A stretch of 64,000 bases of DNA from contig KL370803.1 in NCBI GenBank assembly GCA_000701625.1, positions 127,206 to 191,205 on the forward strand, in the 5' to 3' direction. A program made the translations under genes and the position numbers. Of the stretch, positions 33,722 to 42,692 are shown in pieces. Position 1 is the stretch's first letter. Every line of letters begins with the position of its first letter. The DNA comes from Lachnospiraceae bacterium MC2017. Lineage in GTDB: Bacteria > Bacillota > Clostridia > Lachnospirales > Lachnospiraceae. The notes beneath the pieces were generated by a model. It was not told the origin of the DNA. It saw only the letters and a program-made list of their open reading frames with translations, and searched no databases.

Positions 33722-34381
33722 ATGAGATTTAAGAACGAAAAGCCCGACGCAGTACTTTTTGATATGGACGGAAGTCTTGTTGATTCCATGTGGATGTGGA
33801 ACAAGATCGACACAGAATTTTTAGAAGCAAGAGGGCTTCGATATACACCGGAGTTTCAGCAGGAGATCGAGGGATTATCTTATCTCGAGACGATCCGTTA
33901 TTTTAAGAAAAGATTCAATCCGGAAGAGTCAGAAGAAGAACTCGCCGATATCCTGAACAATATGGCGATGGTCAAGTACGAATCAGAAGTGACCTGGAAA
34001 CCCGGAGCTAAAGAGTTTCTGGAGTGCTGCAGAGAGCACAATATTCCGTGCGGTATCGCTACAAGCAATTCAAGAGAGCTGGTAGAAGCTTGCGATCGTA
34101 ATTTAAATCTCAAAAAGTGGGTAAAATCCATCAGGACGGCAGATGAAGTTAAAAAAAGTAAACCTTTCCCGGATATTTATCTTCGTGTTGCTGAGGATCT
34201 GAACGTTGATCCTGCAAAATGTATTGTTTTTGAAGATGTCCTTCCCGGAATACAGGCCGGCAAAAACGCCGGTATGAAAGTATATGCGGTACAGGACGAA
34301 TACTCAAAAGACGCAGAACAGGAGAAGCGTGAAGCTGCCGACGGCTTTATAACAGATTACAGAGAATTATTGACCGACTGA
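33722..34381 (+). CDS. HAD-family hydrolase (beta-phosphoglucomutase-like)
   Basis: Encodes 219 residues. HAD motif I is FDMDGSLVDSMWMWN, motif II IATSNSRELV, motif III Lys in KKSKPFPDIYL, motif IV VFEDVLPGIQAGKNAG. The helical cap after motif I places it in the subfamily of phosphoglycolate phosphatase/beta-phosphoglucomutase; the substrate is unknown, with sugar phosphates or nucleotides as usual candidates. It begins at the ATG at 33722 behind AAAGGAATAAG. A short gap separates it from the next gene, consistent with co-transcription. Confidence 0.85.
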   Translation: MRFKNEKPDAVLFDMDGSLVDSMWMWNKIDTEFLEARGLRYTPEFQQEIEGLSYLETIRYFKKRFNPEESEEELADILNNMAMVKYESEVTWKPGAKEFLECCREHNIPCGIATSNSRELVEACDRNLNLKKWVKSIRTADEVKKSKPFPDIYLRVAEDLNVDPAKCIVFEDVLPGIQAGKNAGMKVYAVQDEYSKDAEQEKREAADGFITDYRELLTD

Positions 34382-34420
34382 TGAACAGCTGTCGCAGTAA
34401 TATCAAAAAGGAGGCCGCCA

Positions 34421-35188
34421 GTGAAAATAGCTATCGTTACCGGAGCCAGTTCCGGTATAGGTTCTGAGTTTGTTCGAAACATCATCAGACGACACAAAGA
34501 ATTTGATGAAGTATGGGCTATAGCCAGACATCAGGATAAACTTCTTTCACTGGTAAGTAAATTCGGGATCAAAGTACGTCCTATTCCTGTCGATCTCACA
34601 AAGGAAAAAGATGTTGCTTACTTAAAGCAGACTCTCGAAGCTGAAAAACCAATTGTGGGACTTCTCGTTAATTCCGCAGGTATGGGGATCATCGGAAACG
34701 TATCAGATGTACCTGCAGAAGATACTATGAGCATGATCGATCTGAATATAAATGCTCTTACAGCATTCACTATAACAGTCCTTCCATACATTAAAAAAGG
34801 TGGCCGCATAATCAATCTGTCATCCGGTTCTGCTTTTTTCCCACAGCCGGGTTTTGCGGTTTACGCTGCATCTAAATCCTATGTGCTCAGTTTCTCAAGA
34901 GCATTAAATCAGGAACTTAGAACCCGGGGCATTTCTGTTACAGCGGTATGTCCCGGGCCTGTAAAAACCCCATTCTTTTCTATAGCCGAAAAGCATCATA
35001 AACGCCCAGACTGGAAAAATATGTTCATGGCTGATCCGGCAGCAGTCGCTGATCTGGCTATGAATGACGCTCTTCATCGAAAAGAGCTTTCTGTGTATTC
35101 TTTACCTATGAAGGCAGGTGTGGTCTGCATGAAGTTATTTCCACACAATCTGTTGCTTCGTCTAATGGGGCTCATAAAGAAAAATTAA
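34421..35188 (+). CDS. Short-chain dehydrogenase/reductase
   Basis: Encodes 255 residues from GTG at 34421 with AAGGAGG 7 nt upstream. Classical SDR signatures: VTGASSGIGSEF for the dinucleotide, NSAGMG, the catalytic Ser in NLSSGSAFF and the YAASK tetrad. The sequence after AIARHQDK lacks an acidic residue at the end of strand 2, so NADP(H) is more likely than NAD(H). A C-terminal amphipathic segment (MKLFPHNLLLRLMGLIKK) may touch the membrane. Substrate unknown; relatives are lipid or ketone reductases. The following small membrane protein gene lies 25 bp downstream. Confidence 0.85.
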   Translation: MKIAIVTGASSGIGSEFVRNIIRRHKEFDEVWAIARHQDKLLSLVSKFGIKVRPIPVDLTKEKDVAYLKQTLEAEKPIVGLLVNSAGMGIIGNVSDVPAEDTMSMIDLNINALTAFTITVLPYIKKGGRIINLSSGSAFFPQPGFAVYAASKSYVLSFSRALNQELRTRGISVTAVCPGPVKTPFFSIAEKHHKRPDWKNMFMADPAAVADLAMNDALHRKELSVYSLPMKAGVVCMKLFPHNLLLRLMGLIKKN

Positions 35189-35213
35189 TAAAATAGAGAG
35201 GCCTGATATTATC

Positions 35214-35795
35214 ATGAATCAATTTTTTGCATTTGGCGCAAAAAAAGGAACATACGGATATCTTAACAGCATGCATACGTTTTCTACTATAAGAGCTGTT
35301 TTATTCTGCGGTTTTTCCCTGCTTTTAGTCCTATGCGGGAGAGTATTTTTTACCAGATTCGCAGGCTTATTTATATTGCTCGCGATCATATCCGCCGTAC
35401 CGGCAGCGATGTCCGCAGTGTCTCTCATCATGTATGCCAGATTTAAGACCGGTCGCAAAGAAATATACACAACGGTCGAGGAGCTTCGGGGAACAGCACC
35501 GGTTTTTTATGATTCCGTCATCACAACGCCCGATAAATCCTATGGAGTAAACTGCTTTGTGACATTAAATAAAAATCTTTTAGCGTATTCAGAATATGAA
35601 AAGATCGATGTAAAAGCTTTAGAAAAGTATCTATCTAATATGGCAAAAAAGAACGGGTATAAAGACTGGACCGTTAAGGTTTTTACAGATTTCAATTCCT
35701 ATACCGAAAGACTCAGGTATCTGGACGAGAAGAGTGTAAAACCTCTAAATAAAGACCACGATATGATACATCTCATAGAAGCCCTGTCTCTTTAA
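35214..35795 (+). CDS. Two-helix membrane protein of unknown function
   Basis: Encodes 193 residues. Two hydrophobic segments span about residues 26-43 and 46-72 (FCGFSLLLVLCG, LFILLAIISAVPAAMSAV), leaving the last ~115 residues as a soluble domain that is probably cytoplasmic. This domain has no recognised family. The start follows GAGAGGCC by about 12 nt. It is in line with the SDR gene upstream. Confidence 0.65.
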   Translation: MNQFFAFGAKKGTYGYLNSMHTFSTIRAVLFCGFSLLLVLCGRVFFTRFAGLFILLAIISAVPAAMSAVSLIMYARFKTGRKEIYTTVEELRGTAPVFYDSVITTPDKSYGVNCFVTLNKNLLAYSEYEKIDVKALEKYLSNMAKKNGYKDWTVKVFTDFNSYTERLRYLDEKSVKPLNKDHDMIHLIEALSL

Positions 35796-35845
35796 CGTTG
35801 ACAAGCATTTTGACAATTACCAAAATTTAAGGAATTTTTACAGTT

Positions 35846-36841
35846 ATGAAAGAATTTAAGGTTAATACAACCGATGAGGGGCAGACACTACTTAGATATG
35901 TGTCAAAAATCCTTCAAAAAGCGCCTTCAAGTGTAATCCGAAAGGCACTTAGAAAGAAAAATATCGATCTGAACGGAAAGAAGGCTACCGGTTCAGAATC
36001 GTTAAAAAACGGAGATTCGGTAAAAATATGGTTTTCCGATGAAACCTTTGAAAAATTCATGGCTGATGCAGGAAGGAGTACAAATTCCTCCTTAAAAATT
36101 CCGAAAGAAGCCCTTAATCGTTTCAAAAAGTCCATCATCTATGAAGACAGAAATATCGCTATAGTTAATAAACCTGCAAATCTCTTGTCTCAGTCCGACG
36201 ACTCAGGAGAAGTCTCCCTTAACGATGAATTACGGGCATATTACAGCGATCTCACAAAAATGCAGACATTCAAACCATCCATCTGCAATCGTCTTGACCG
36301 AAACACCAGCGGGCTGGTTCTCTGCGGACTTACCACAAAGGGACTTCAGCAGATGAATGCCGTGTTAAAAGATCGATCGATCCATAAGTACTACACAACG
36401 ATCGTTTACGGAAAAGTTACAGAACCTATGAATTTACACGGTTTTCTCACTAAAGATCACAAAACAAATGAAGTCCGTGTAACAGATAATAAATTATCCG
36501 AAGATTCTGTTCCGATCGAGACAGATCTGACACCTGTATCATCAATTATGATCGATGGAACGGATCTCACAGTTTTGGAGATACTTTTGGTAACAGGACG
36601 CTCACATCAGATAAGAGCGCATCTCACCTCCATCGGCCATCCGATAATCGGTGATCCAAAGTACTTTACTCCTGAGAGCAGATCATTCTCTGATAAGCAA
36701 AAGGTCAAAAGACAGCTCTTACATTCTACGAGAGTGAAGATGCCAAAGATCAGTGGTGATCTATCAATGCTTTCAGGAAAAGAATTTGAAGCACCGCTGC
36801 CGGAAGACATGAATAAACTGCTTAAACACAGGGTTAAATAA
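35846..36841 (+). CDS. RluA-family pseudouridine synthase
   Basis: Encodes 331 residues. An N-terminal S4-like RNA-binding domain (residues 1-70, LLRYVSKILQKAPSSVIRKALR) precedes the catalytic domain with SICNRLDRNTSGLVL, in which the Asp after RL is the nucleophile, and LVTGRSHQIRAHL. RluA-family enzymes convert uridine to pseudouridine in 23S rRNA or tRNA; the S4 domain and length fit the RluC/RluD group but the site cannot be assigned. A pair of tandem hairpins starts 5 bp after the stop. Confidence 0.88.
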   Translation: MKEFKVNTTDEGQTLLRYVSKILQKAPSSVIRKALRKKNIDLNGKKATGSESLKNGDSVKIWFSDETFEKFMADAGRSTNSSLKIPKEALNRFKKSIIYEDRNIAIVNKPANLLSQSDDSGEVSLNDELRAYYSDLTKMQTFKPSICNRLDRNTSGLVLCGLTTKGLQQMNAVLKDRSIHKYYTTIVYGKVTEPMNLHGFLTKDHKTNEVRVTDNKLSEDSVPIETDLTPVSSIMIDGTDLTVLEILLVTGRSHQIRAHLTSIGHPIIGDPKYFTPESRSFSDKQKVKRQLLHSTRVKMPKISGDLSMLSGKEFEAPLPEDMNKLLKHRVK

Positions 36842-36845
36842 CATA

Positions 36846-36908
36846 ATGGTTAACATAACCCGTTTATGTTAACCATGATTCAGAGTAAATAATGGTTTAC
36901 TCTGAATC
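36846..36908 (+). repeat. Two abutting perfect 13-bp hairpins
   Basis: ATGGTTAACATAA / TTATGTTAACCAT (36846-36876) is followed with no spacer by GATTCAGAGTAAA / TTTACTCTGAATC (36877-36908). Both stems are perfect and of low GC, without T-runs behind them, so a simple terminator is unlikely. They fill the gap between the pseudouridine synthase and recU. Confidence 0.65.
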
Positions 36909-36944
36909 CAAACAAAAATATTCACAGGAAATCGTATTAAACAT

Positions 36945-37475
36945 ATGTCAGCATGGAAAACACGAGGACTTCGAGGCTCAGGTCTCGAAGAGCTCATTAA
37001 CTACACAAATGAAAAATATCTGGAGAGCCATCTTGCTCTGATCCAGAAAATCCCGACACCGATAACACCGATTGAATTTGATAAATCCAGTCGAACAATT
37101 AAGCTTGCCTATTTTGAGCAGAAAAGTACGGTTGATTACATCGGCGCAGTACAGGGTATCCCTGTGTGTTTTGACGCCAAAGAATGTGCCGTTGATACAT
37201 TTACCTTAAGAAATATTCATGAACATCAGGTCCGCTTTATGGAAGAATTTGAAAGGCAGGGCGGTATAGCCTTCTTTCTTATCCAGTACACAAAGAAGGA
37301 TCTTTTTTATTATCTCACATTCAGAAAACTACATGAATTTTGGAAGCGATGGGAAGACGGCGGCAGACGTTCATTTCGCTTTGAAGAAATAGACGAGAAA
37401 TATATTATCCGCCCCGAGGCCGGAGTACCGATCCCCTACCTAAACGCGCTTCAGACCGACCTTTCCGAAAGGTAG
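36945..37475 (+). CDS. recU: Holliday junction resolvase RecU
   Basis: Encodes 176 residues. RecU cleaves four-way DNA junctions in recombination and chromosome segregation in Firmicutes. The family core is present: N-terminal RGLRGSGLEELINYTNEKY, then YFEQKSTVDYIGAVQGIPVCFDAKEC containing the catalytic acidic residues and Lys, and HQVRFMEEFERQGGIAFFLI. No ponA/pbp1 follows, unlike B. subtilis. The start at 36945 has only a weak AGGAAATC upstream, but no better in-frame start exists. Confidence 0.9.
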   Translation: MSAWKTRGLRGSGLEELINYTNEKYLESHLALIQKIPTPITPIEFDKSSRTIKLAYFEQKSTVDYIGAVQGIPVCFDAKECAVDTFTLRNIHEHQVRFMEEFERQGGIAFFLIQYTKKDLFYYLTFRKLHEFWKRWEDGGRRSFRFEEIDEKYIIRPEAGVPIPYLNALQTDLSER

Positions 37476-37488
37476 TTAAAACACACAC

Positions 37489-37545
37489 TTGACAGGAAAT
37501 ACAGCGACTTAGTATAATTCTTTTATCGTGCTACCATGATAGCAC
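37489..37545 (+). promoter_or_regulatory. Promoter of the his operon with flanking inverted repeat
   Basis: TTGACA (37489-37494), 18-bp spacer and TATAAT (37513-37518) form a near-consensus promoter. About 10 bp downstream lies GTGCTA-CCATGA-TAGCAC (37528-37545), a 6-bp-arm inverted repeat at or just after the transcription start, which could be a repressor site. The leader is too short for a T-box or attenuator. Confidence 0.8.
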
Positions 37546-37580
37546 TTCACAGCATTAAAGCAAATATAGAAAGGACTACT

Positions 37581-38795
37581 ATGGATAACAGACTTCTGCA
37601 TACTCCTGAGGGAGTCCGTGATATTTACGGTGATGAACTTCAAAAGAAATTAAAACTCGAAAGAATTTTACATAAAAAAGTTGCTTCTTTCGGTTATCAC
37701 GATATTGAAACCCCTTCCTTTGAGTATTTTGATATATTTTCACGCGAGATCGGCACAACGCCTTCTCGTGAGATCTATAAGTTTTTCGACAGTGAAAACA
37801 ACACTCTGGCACTTCGGCCGGACTTTACTCCGGGAGTTGCCAGAGCAACAAATAAATACTTTATGGAGGATATCCACCCGATACGTTTGTGCTATATGGG
37901 AAACACTTTCTCAAACCGTTCGGATCTTCAGGGTAAGCTCAAGGAAGTAACCGAGCTCGGTGTGGAATACATGCGTGAACCGTCTGTCGATGCTGATGCA
38001 GAGATGATCGATATGACTGTTGAATTATTAAAAACCGCAGGACTCGACGAGTTTCAGATCTGCATCGGTACAGTAGAGTATTTTCGTGGTCTCTGTGAAG
38101 CTGCAGGACTTGACCGTGAGACAGAAGAGGCTCTTTCAGATCACATCCGGAATAAAAACTATTTTGGTATCCAGGATGTATTAAATGACGTAAAGATGCC
38201 TGCTGATATCAAGAAAACACTCACATCATTTTCTGATTACTTCGGTAACGTGGATGTACTCGATGAAGCTGCGGAAAGAGTAAAGAAAGTCCCTCGTTCA
38301 CTGGCAGCGATAAACAGACTGAAGGCTCTGTACGAAAAGCTTAAGATATACGGAGTCCAGAATTATCTGACCTTTGATCTCGGAATGATCTCACAGCATG
38401 ACTACTATACGGGAATTCTCTTCCAGGCATATACCTTTGGAACAGGAGAGCCCATTGTACGTGGAGGCCGCTATGATAATCTCCTCGGCAGATTCGGAAA
38501 GCCCGGTGCAGCTGTCGGATTTACAGTAGTCGTTGATCAGCTCCTAAATACACTGAATCAGCAGCATATCGTTATCGACAGAGATTGTAATAATGCTCTT
38601 GTAGTCTATGATAGTGACTCTTTTGAAGCAGCAGTACGTGAATCCGGCTCCTTAAGGCTCGACGGAGTCCATGCAGAGATGATCCTATATTCTCCTGATA
38701 TGACCCAGGAATCCATCAATGCTTACGCTCAAGAGATACATGCAGCTAAAATATACAGAATACGCGGAGGCAAGACGGAGGTACAGAAAATATGA
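37581..38795 (+). CDS. hisZ: ATP phosphoribosyltransferase regulatory subunit HisZ
   Basis: Encodes 404 residues from the ATG at 37581 (MDNRLLHTPEGVRDIYG), with GAAAGGA 7 nt upstream. It is a histidyl-tRNA-synthetase paralogue without aminoacylation activity that binds short HisG and senses histidine. Class II synthetase motifs remain: ALRPDFTPGVAR (motif 2) and GEPIVRGGRYDNLLGRFG (motif 3 region). The C-terminal anticodon-binding domain is reduced, as usual for HisZ. It is the first gene of the operon and overlaps hisG by 4 nt. Confidence 0.92.
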   Translation: MDNRLLHTPEGVRDIYGDELQKKLKLERILHKKVASFGYHDIETPSFEYFDIFSREIGTTPSREIYKFFDSENNTLALRPDFTPGVARATNKYFMEDIHPIRLCYMGNTFSNRSDLQGKLKEVTELGVEYMREPSVDADAEMIDMTVELLKTAGLDEFQICIGTVEYFRGLCEAAGLDRETEEALSDHIRNKNYFGIQDVLNDVKMPADIKKTLTSFSDYFGNVDVLDEAAERVKKVPRSLAAINRLKALYEKLKIYGVQNYLTFDLGMISQHDYYTGILFQAYTFGTGEPIVRGGRYDNLLGRFGKPGAAVGFTVVVDQLLNTLNQQHIVIDRDCNNALVVYDSDSFEAAVRESGSLRLDGVHAEMILYSPDMTQESINAYAQEIHAAKIYRIRGGKTEVQKI

Positions 38796-39430
38796 GATAT
38801 CTGACATTTGCTCTTACCAAGGGTCGTCTTGCAGACAAGACACTGGAGGCTCTTGAAAAAATCGGCATCGGTTGTGAAGAGATGCATGATAAAACATCAA
38901 GAAAACTGATTTTTGTAAACGAAGAGAAAAAGCTGAAATTTTTCCTGGCAAAAGGTCCTGACGTACCTACTTATGTAGAGCACGGTGCCGCTGACATCGG
39001 CGTTACCGGTAAGGACATCATCATGGAGGAAAACAGGCAGATATACGAGGTTCTGGATCTTGGATTTGGAAAATGCCGTATGTGCGTATGCGGACCTGCG
39101 GAGGCAGGAAGTCTCCTAAAGCATCAGGAAATGATAAAAGTTGCAAGTAAATATCCACGCATTGCAAGGGACTATTTTCACAATAAAAAGCATCAGACTG
39201 TCGACATCATCAAACTTAACGGCTCGATCGAGCTTGCGCCGATCGTAGGTCTCACAGATGTGATCGTCGATATAGTAGAAACCGGAACAACACTTAAAGA
39301 AAACGGTCTTCAGGTTTTAGAAGAAGTGTGTCCTCTTTCTGCGCGAATGGTTGTAAACCAGGTCTCAATGCGTATGGAAGCAGAGCGTATACGCTGGATC
39401 ATAAATGAATTAAAGAAGAATCTAAACTAG
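38792..39430 (+). CDS. hisG: ATP phosphoribosyltransferase, short form
   Basis: Encodes 212 residues, the short HisG that lacks the C-terminal regulatory domain and depends on HisZ. It makes phosphoribosyl-ATP from ATP and PRPP, the first step of histidine synthesis. Recognisable: LTFALTKGRLADKTLEAL, GAADIGVTGKDII, and the PRPP loop IVDIVETGTTLKENGL. It starts within the ATGA overlap with hisZ. Confidence 0.95.
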   Translation: MRYLTFALTKGRLADKTLEALEKIGIGCEEMHDKTSRKLIFVNEEKKLKFFLAKGPDVPTYVEHGAADIGVTGKDIIMEENRQIYEVLDLGFGKCRMCVCGPAEAGSLLKHQEMIKVASKYPRIARDYFHNKKHQTVDIIKLNGSIELAPIVGLTDVIVDIVETGTTLKENGLQVLEEVCPLSARMVVNQVSMRMEAERIRWIINELKKNLN

Positions 39431-39450
39431 GAAAGAGAGAATAGACATTC

Positions 39451-40740
39451 ATGAGAATCGTAAACCTGACAGAGGAAACAAAAAAGGATCTCCTCGGAAA
39501 CCTGCTTAAAAGAAGTCCTTCAAGTTATCCTGAATTTGAAAAGACCGTAGCGGATATTTTGGAAAATGTCCGTGAAAACGGTGATAAAGCAATCTTTGAA
39601 TATGCACAAAAATTTGATCACTGCGAGCTGGATACTGCTTCTCTGAAAGTTACTGAAAGCGAAATAGAAGAAGCGTGCAGGGAAGTAGGCGATGAACTGC
39701 TCGGCATCATGCAGCGATCAATGGACAATATCAGATCCTACCATGAATGTCAGAAAAGACAGAGCTTTTTCACTACACGTCCCGATGGCGTGATCCTGGG
39801 ACAGCGAATCACCCCTATAGAAACCGTAGGTGTATATGTGCCCGGTGGAAAAGCCGTATACCCGAGTTCCGTACTTATGAATGTCGTTCCTGCCATCGTT
39901 GCGGGAGTACCTCGTATAATCATGTGTACTCCATGTAAAGCCGATGGAAAAGTAAATCCTCAGGTTCTGGCTGCCGCTAAACTTCTCGGAATAACTGAGA
40001 TTTTCAAAACCGGCGGTGCTCAGGCGATCGGTGCCATGGCTTACGGTACAGAATCTGTTCCAAAAGTCGATAAAATAGTTGGACCCGGCAATATTTTTGT
40101 AGCACTTGCAAAACGTGCAGTTTATGGTCACGTAAGTATTGATTCTATCGCCGGTCCGTCCGAAATAATGGTGTTGGCAGATGAAACTGCCAATCCGCGT
40201 TTCGTAGCAGCCGACCTTCTGAGTCAGGCAGAACACGACGAGATGGCTTCTGCTATCCTGGTTACCACGTCCCGTGAGATTGCAGAAAAGGTTTCCGATG
40301 AGATCGATAGATTCATACCGACCCTTTCAAGGAGCGAGATCATACAGAAATCGCTTGATAACTACGGATACGCACTTGTAGCCAATAATATGGATGATGC
40401 CATTGATGCAGTAAATGATATTGCTTCTGAGCACCTTGAACTCGTAACTGCCGACCCATGGAACATAATGACAAAGGTAAAAAATGCCGGGGCGATATTT
40501 GTAGGTCCTTATTCCTCAGAACCTCTCGGTGATTACTTTGCAGGTCCTGACCACGTACTTCCGACAAACGGTACGGCAAAGTTTTTTTCACCGCTTTCAG
40601 TAGACGACTTTATCAAGAAGTCCTCCGTTATCTCGTACTCCAGAGAAGCTCTTTTAAAGGTGCACGAAGATATCGAAGCATTTGCAAAAGCAGAAAAGCT
40701 CACAGCTCACGCAAATTCGATCGCAGTAAGATTTGAATAA
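39451..40740 (+). CDS. hisD: Histidinol dehydrogenase
   Basis: Encodes 429 residues, normal length. It oxidises histidinol to histidine in two NAD-dependent steps with a zinc ion. Visible: VGVYVPGGKAVYPSSVLM, VPKVDKIVGPGNIFVALAKR, IAGPSEIMVLADETA, LLSQAEHDEMASAILVT (zinc-ligand region) and ASEHLELVTADPW. It lies 20 bp after hisG in the same operon. Confidence 0.96.
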   Translation: MRIVNLTEETKKDLLGNLLKRSPSSYPEFEKTVADILENVRENGDKAIFEYAQKFDHCELDTASLKVTESEIEEACREVGDELLGIMQRSMDNIRSYHECQKRQSFFTTRPDGVILGQRITPIETVGVYVPGGKAVYPSSVLMNVVPAIVAGVPRIIMCTPCKADGKVNPQVLAAAKLLGITEIFKTGGAQAIGAMAYGTESVPKVDKIVGPGNIFVALAKRAVYGHVSIDSIAGPSEIMVLADETANPRFVAADLLSQAEHDEMASAILVTTSREIAEKVSDEIDRFIPTLSRSEIIQKSLDNYGYALVANNMDDAIDAVNDIASEHLELVTADPWNIMTKVKNAGAIFVGPYSSEPLGDYFAGPDHVLPTNGTAKFFSPLSVDDFIKKSSVISYSREALLKVHEDIEAFAKAEKLTAHANSIAVRFE

Positions 40741-40767
40741 CAAATTCGTAACCCGGAGGGTATATAA

Positions 40768-41361
40768 ATGGCAGAACCACGCATCGTAACCTGTTCCAGA
40801 GAAACAAAAGAGACAGGTATCACCGTAACACTGAATTTAGACGGTTCAGGTAAAAATGAAATTAATTCCGGCATAGGCTTTTTTGATCATATGCTTGACG
40901 GCTTTGCCCGTCACGGTTTCTTTGATCTGTCACTAACCTGCAAGGGAGATCTGCATGTAGATGATCACCATACCATCGAAGACTGTGGTATTGTCCTTGG
41001 TACTGCGATCAGAGAGGCTATCGGTGATAAGGCAGGTATCACACGTTTCGGTCACTTTATCCTGCCCATGGATGATGCGCTGATCCTGTCAGCCGTAGAC
41101 TTGTCCGGACGGCCTTATTTCTCATATGATCTGCAATTTACCGGAGAAAAATGCGGAGAAATGGAAACGCAGATGTGCAGGGAGTTTTTCTATGCAGTTT
41201 CTTACTCAGCAGCAATGAATCTGCACCTGAAGCAGATAAGCGGCATAAACGATCATCACATCATGGAAGGCGCTTTTAAGGCATTCGGAAAAGCACTGGA
41301 CATGGCAACTTTGCGTGACGCGCGCATAAATGGCGTTCTTTCTACGAAAGGATCACTTTGA
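40768..41361 (+). CDS. hisB: Imidazoleglycerol-phosphate dehydratase
   Basis: Encodes 197 residues, the monofunctional form. It dehydrates imidazole glycerol phosphate using manganese. Both His-rich metal motifs are present: [14 protein letters not shown] and [19 protein letters not shown], plus the opening [26 protein letters not shown] precedes the ATG. The stop overlaps the next start by one base. Confidence 0.96.
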   Translation: MAEPRIVTCSRETKETGITVTLNLDGSGKNEINSGIGFFDHMLDGFARHGFFDLSLTCKGDLHVDDHHTIEDCGIVLGTAIREAIGDKAGITRFGHFILPMDDALILSAVDLSGRPYFSYDLQFTGEKCGEMETQMCREFFYAVSYSAAMNLHLKQISGINDHHIMEGAFKAFGKALDMATLRDARINGVLSTKGSL

Positions 41362-42689
41362 TGATGAGCACAAATTATAAACGACTTTTACCTTCTATCT
41401 TTTTAAAAAACGGTGAAGGAGTTGCATGGTTTGATGGAAGTCCGATCACTCTCCCGGATCCGATCGCCGCAGCCGAAGATTTTAATAATTACGGTGCAGA
41501 CGGGATCATCGTCTTTGACCTCTCGGAAGAAGATGACGAACACGATGTAAATATGCTCATGATCCGAAAGATCTGTCAGGCTGTCGATGTCCCTGTTTAC
41601 GGTGCCGGACGGATACGCCGTCTTGATGACGTTAAAAAGCTGATCTATGCCGGCTGTCACAAGGCCTGCCTTAATTTTGCCAGAGAAGACAATGTAGATC
41701 TGGCAACAGGCGTAGGAGCGCGATTCGGAAGAGATCAGCTTGCGATTTGTGTTGACAATGTATCCCAGCTCGAAGATAATCAGAATCTGATAAAGAATTA
41801 CGTTAGTGAGATAATTCTCGTCAATAATGTTTCTCTGCCTGCCTGTGCCGAGTGGATCATGTCATCCTGCAACCGCAACGCCAATCCTATAAGCCTGTCT
41901 CTTGACTGTGTTTTTAAGGATATTACGCTTCATGACGCAGCTGCATCCCTCAGGGCATTTCCGGCACTTACCGGTATTTCCGGAGGAGAACTGAATATTT
42001 CCTGTAAAACTTTTATGGATTTTAAGCGCCAGTGTAAGAGCCTTAATATACCCATAAATACATTTGAGAGTTCCATTGCCTGGAGCGAGCTGAAACTCAA
42101 TAATGACGGAATGATCCCTGTTATCGTGCAGGATTACAAAACAGATGAAGTCCTGATGCTCGCGTATATGAATGAAGAATCATTTAATCATACGATCAAA
42201 ACAGGACTCATGACCTATTGGAGCCGCAGCCGCAATGAGCTTTGGGAAAAAGGCGATACCAGCGGTCATTTCCAGTATGTAAAAAGTCTGTCATGTGACT
42301 GCGACAAGGATACTATCCTTGCAAAGGTACTACAGATCGGAGCTGCCTGCCATACAGGAAAACGAAGCTGCTTTTTCAACACAATGATGAAAAAGGAATA
42401 TGATGACACAAATCCTTTGAAAGTTTTTGAAAAAGAGTATAATGTAATTCTCGATCGTAAGGAGCACCCTACAGATGGCTCATATACCACATACCTCTTC
42501 GAAAGCGGTCTGGACAAGATACTAAAGAAAGTAGGAGAGGAATGTACCGAACTCATAATCGCAGCAAAAAATCCAAATCCGGAAGAGCTGAAATATGAAA
42601 TTGCGGATTTTCTATATCACGCAATGGTACTGATGGTCGAAAAGGGTGTGACCTGGAACGAAATTATAAAGGAGATTTCACACCGATAA
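41361..42689 (+). CDS. hisI: HisIE with N-terminal degenerate HisA/HisF-like barrel
   Basis: Encodes about 442 residues. Residues 1-235 resemble the HisA/HisF TIM barrel ([38 protein letters not shown]), but the catalytic aspartate of the first strand (CLDV in HisF) is absent. HisI (phosphoribosyl-AMP cyclohydrolase) occupies about 245-345, with zinc site [14 protein letters not shown] and [13 protein letters not shown]. HisE (phosphoribosyl-ATP pyrophosphatase) follows, with [20 protein letters not shown] and [14 protein letters not shown]. HisIE carries out steps 2 and 3 of histidine synthesis. The barrel may be structural, since real HisA and HisF are not in this operon and must be elsewhere. 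The start could be 41361 or 41364. Confidence 0.88.
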   Translation: MMSTNYKRLLPSIFLKNGEGVAWFDGSPITLPDPIAAAEDFNNYGADGIIVFDLSEEDDEHDVNMLMIRKICQAVDVPVYGAGRIRRLDDVKKLIYAGCHKACLNFAREDNVDLATGVGARFGRDQLAICVDNVSQLEDNQNLIKNYVSEIILVNNVSLPACAEWIMSSCNRNANPISLSLDCVFKDITLHDAAASLRAFPALTGISGGELNISCKTFMDFKRQCKSLNIPINTFESSIAWSELKLNNDGMIPVIVQDYKTDEVLMLAYMNEESFNHTIKTGLMTYWSRSRNELWEKGDTSGHFQYVKSLSCDCDKDTILAKVLQIGAACHTGKRSCFFNTMMKKEYDDTNPLKVFEKEYNVILDRKEHPTDGSYTTYLFESGLDKILKKVGEECTELIIAAKNPNPEELKYEIADFLYHAMVLMVEKGVTWNEIIKEISHR

Positions 42690-42692
42690 TTT

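Noticed and set aside
37536-37580. Earlier in-frame start for hisZ
   Set aside because: The ATG at 37536 lies inside the inverted repeat at the transcription start and has no ribosome binding site; the family N terminus begins at 37581.
37495-37580. T-box or histidine attenuator in front of the his operon
   Set aside because: The leader is only about 60 nt, with no His-codon run, specifier loop or terminator.
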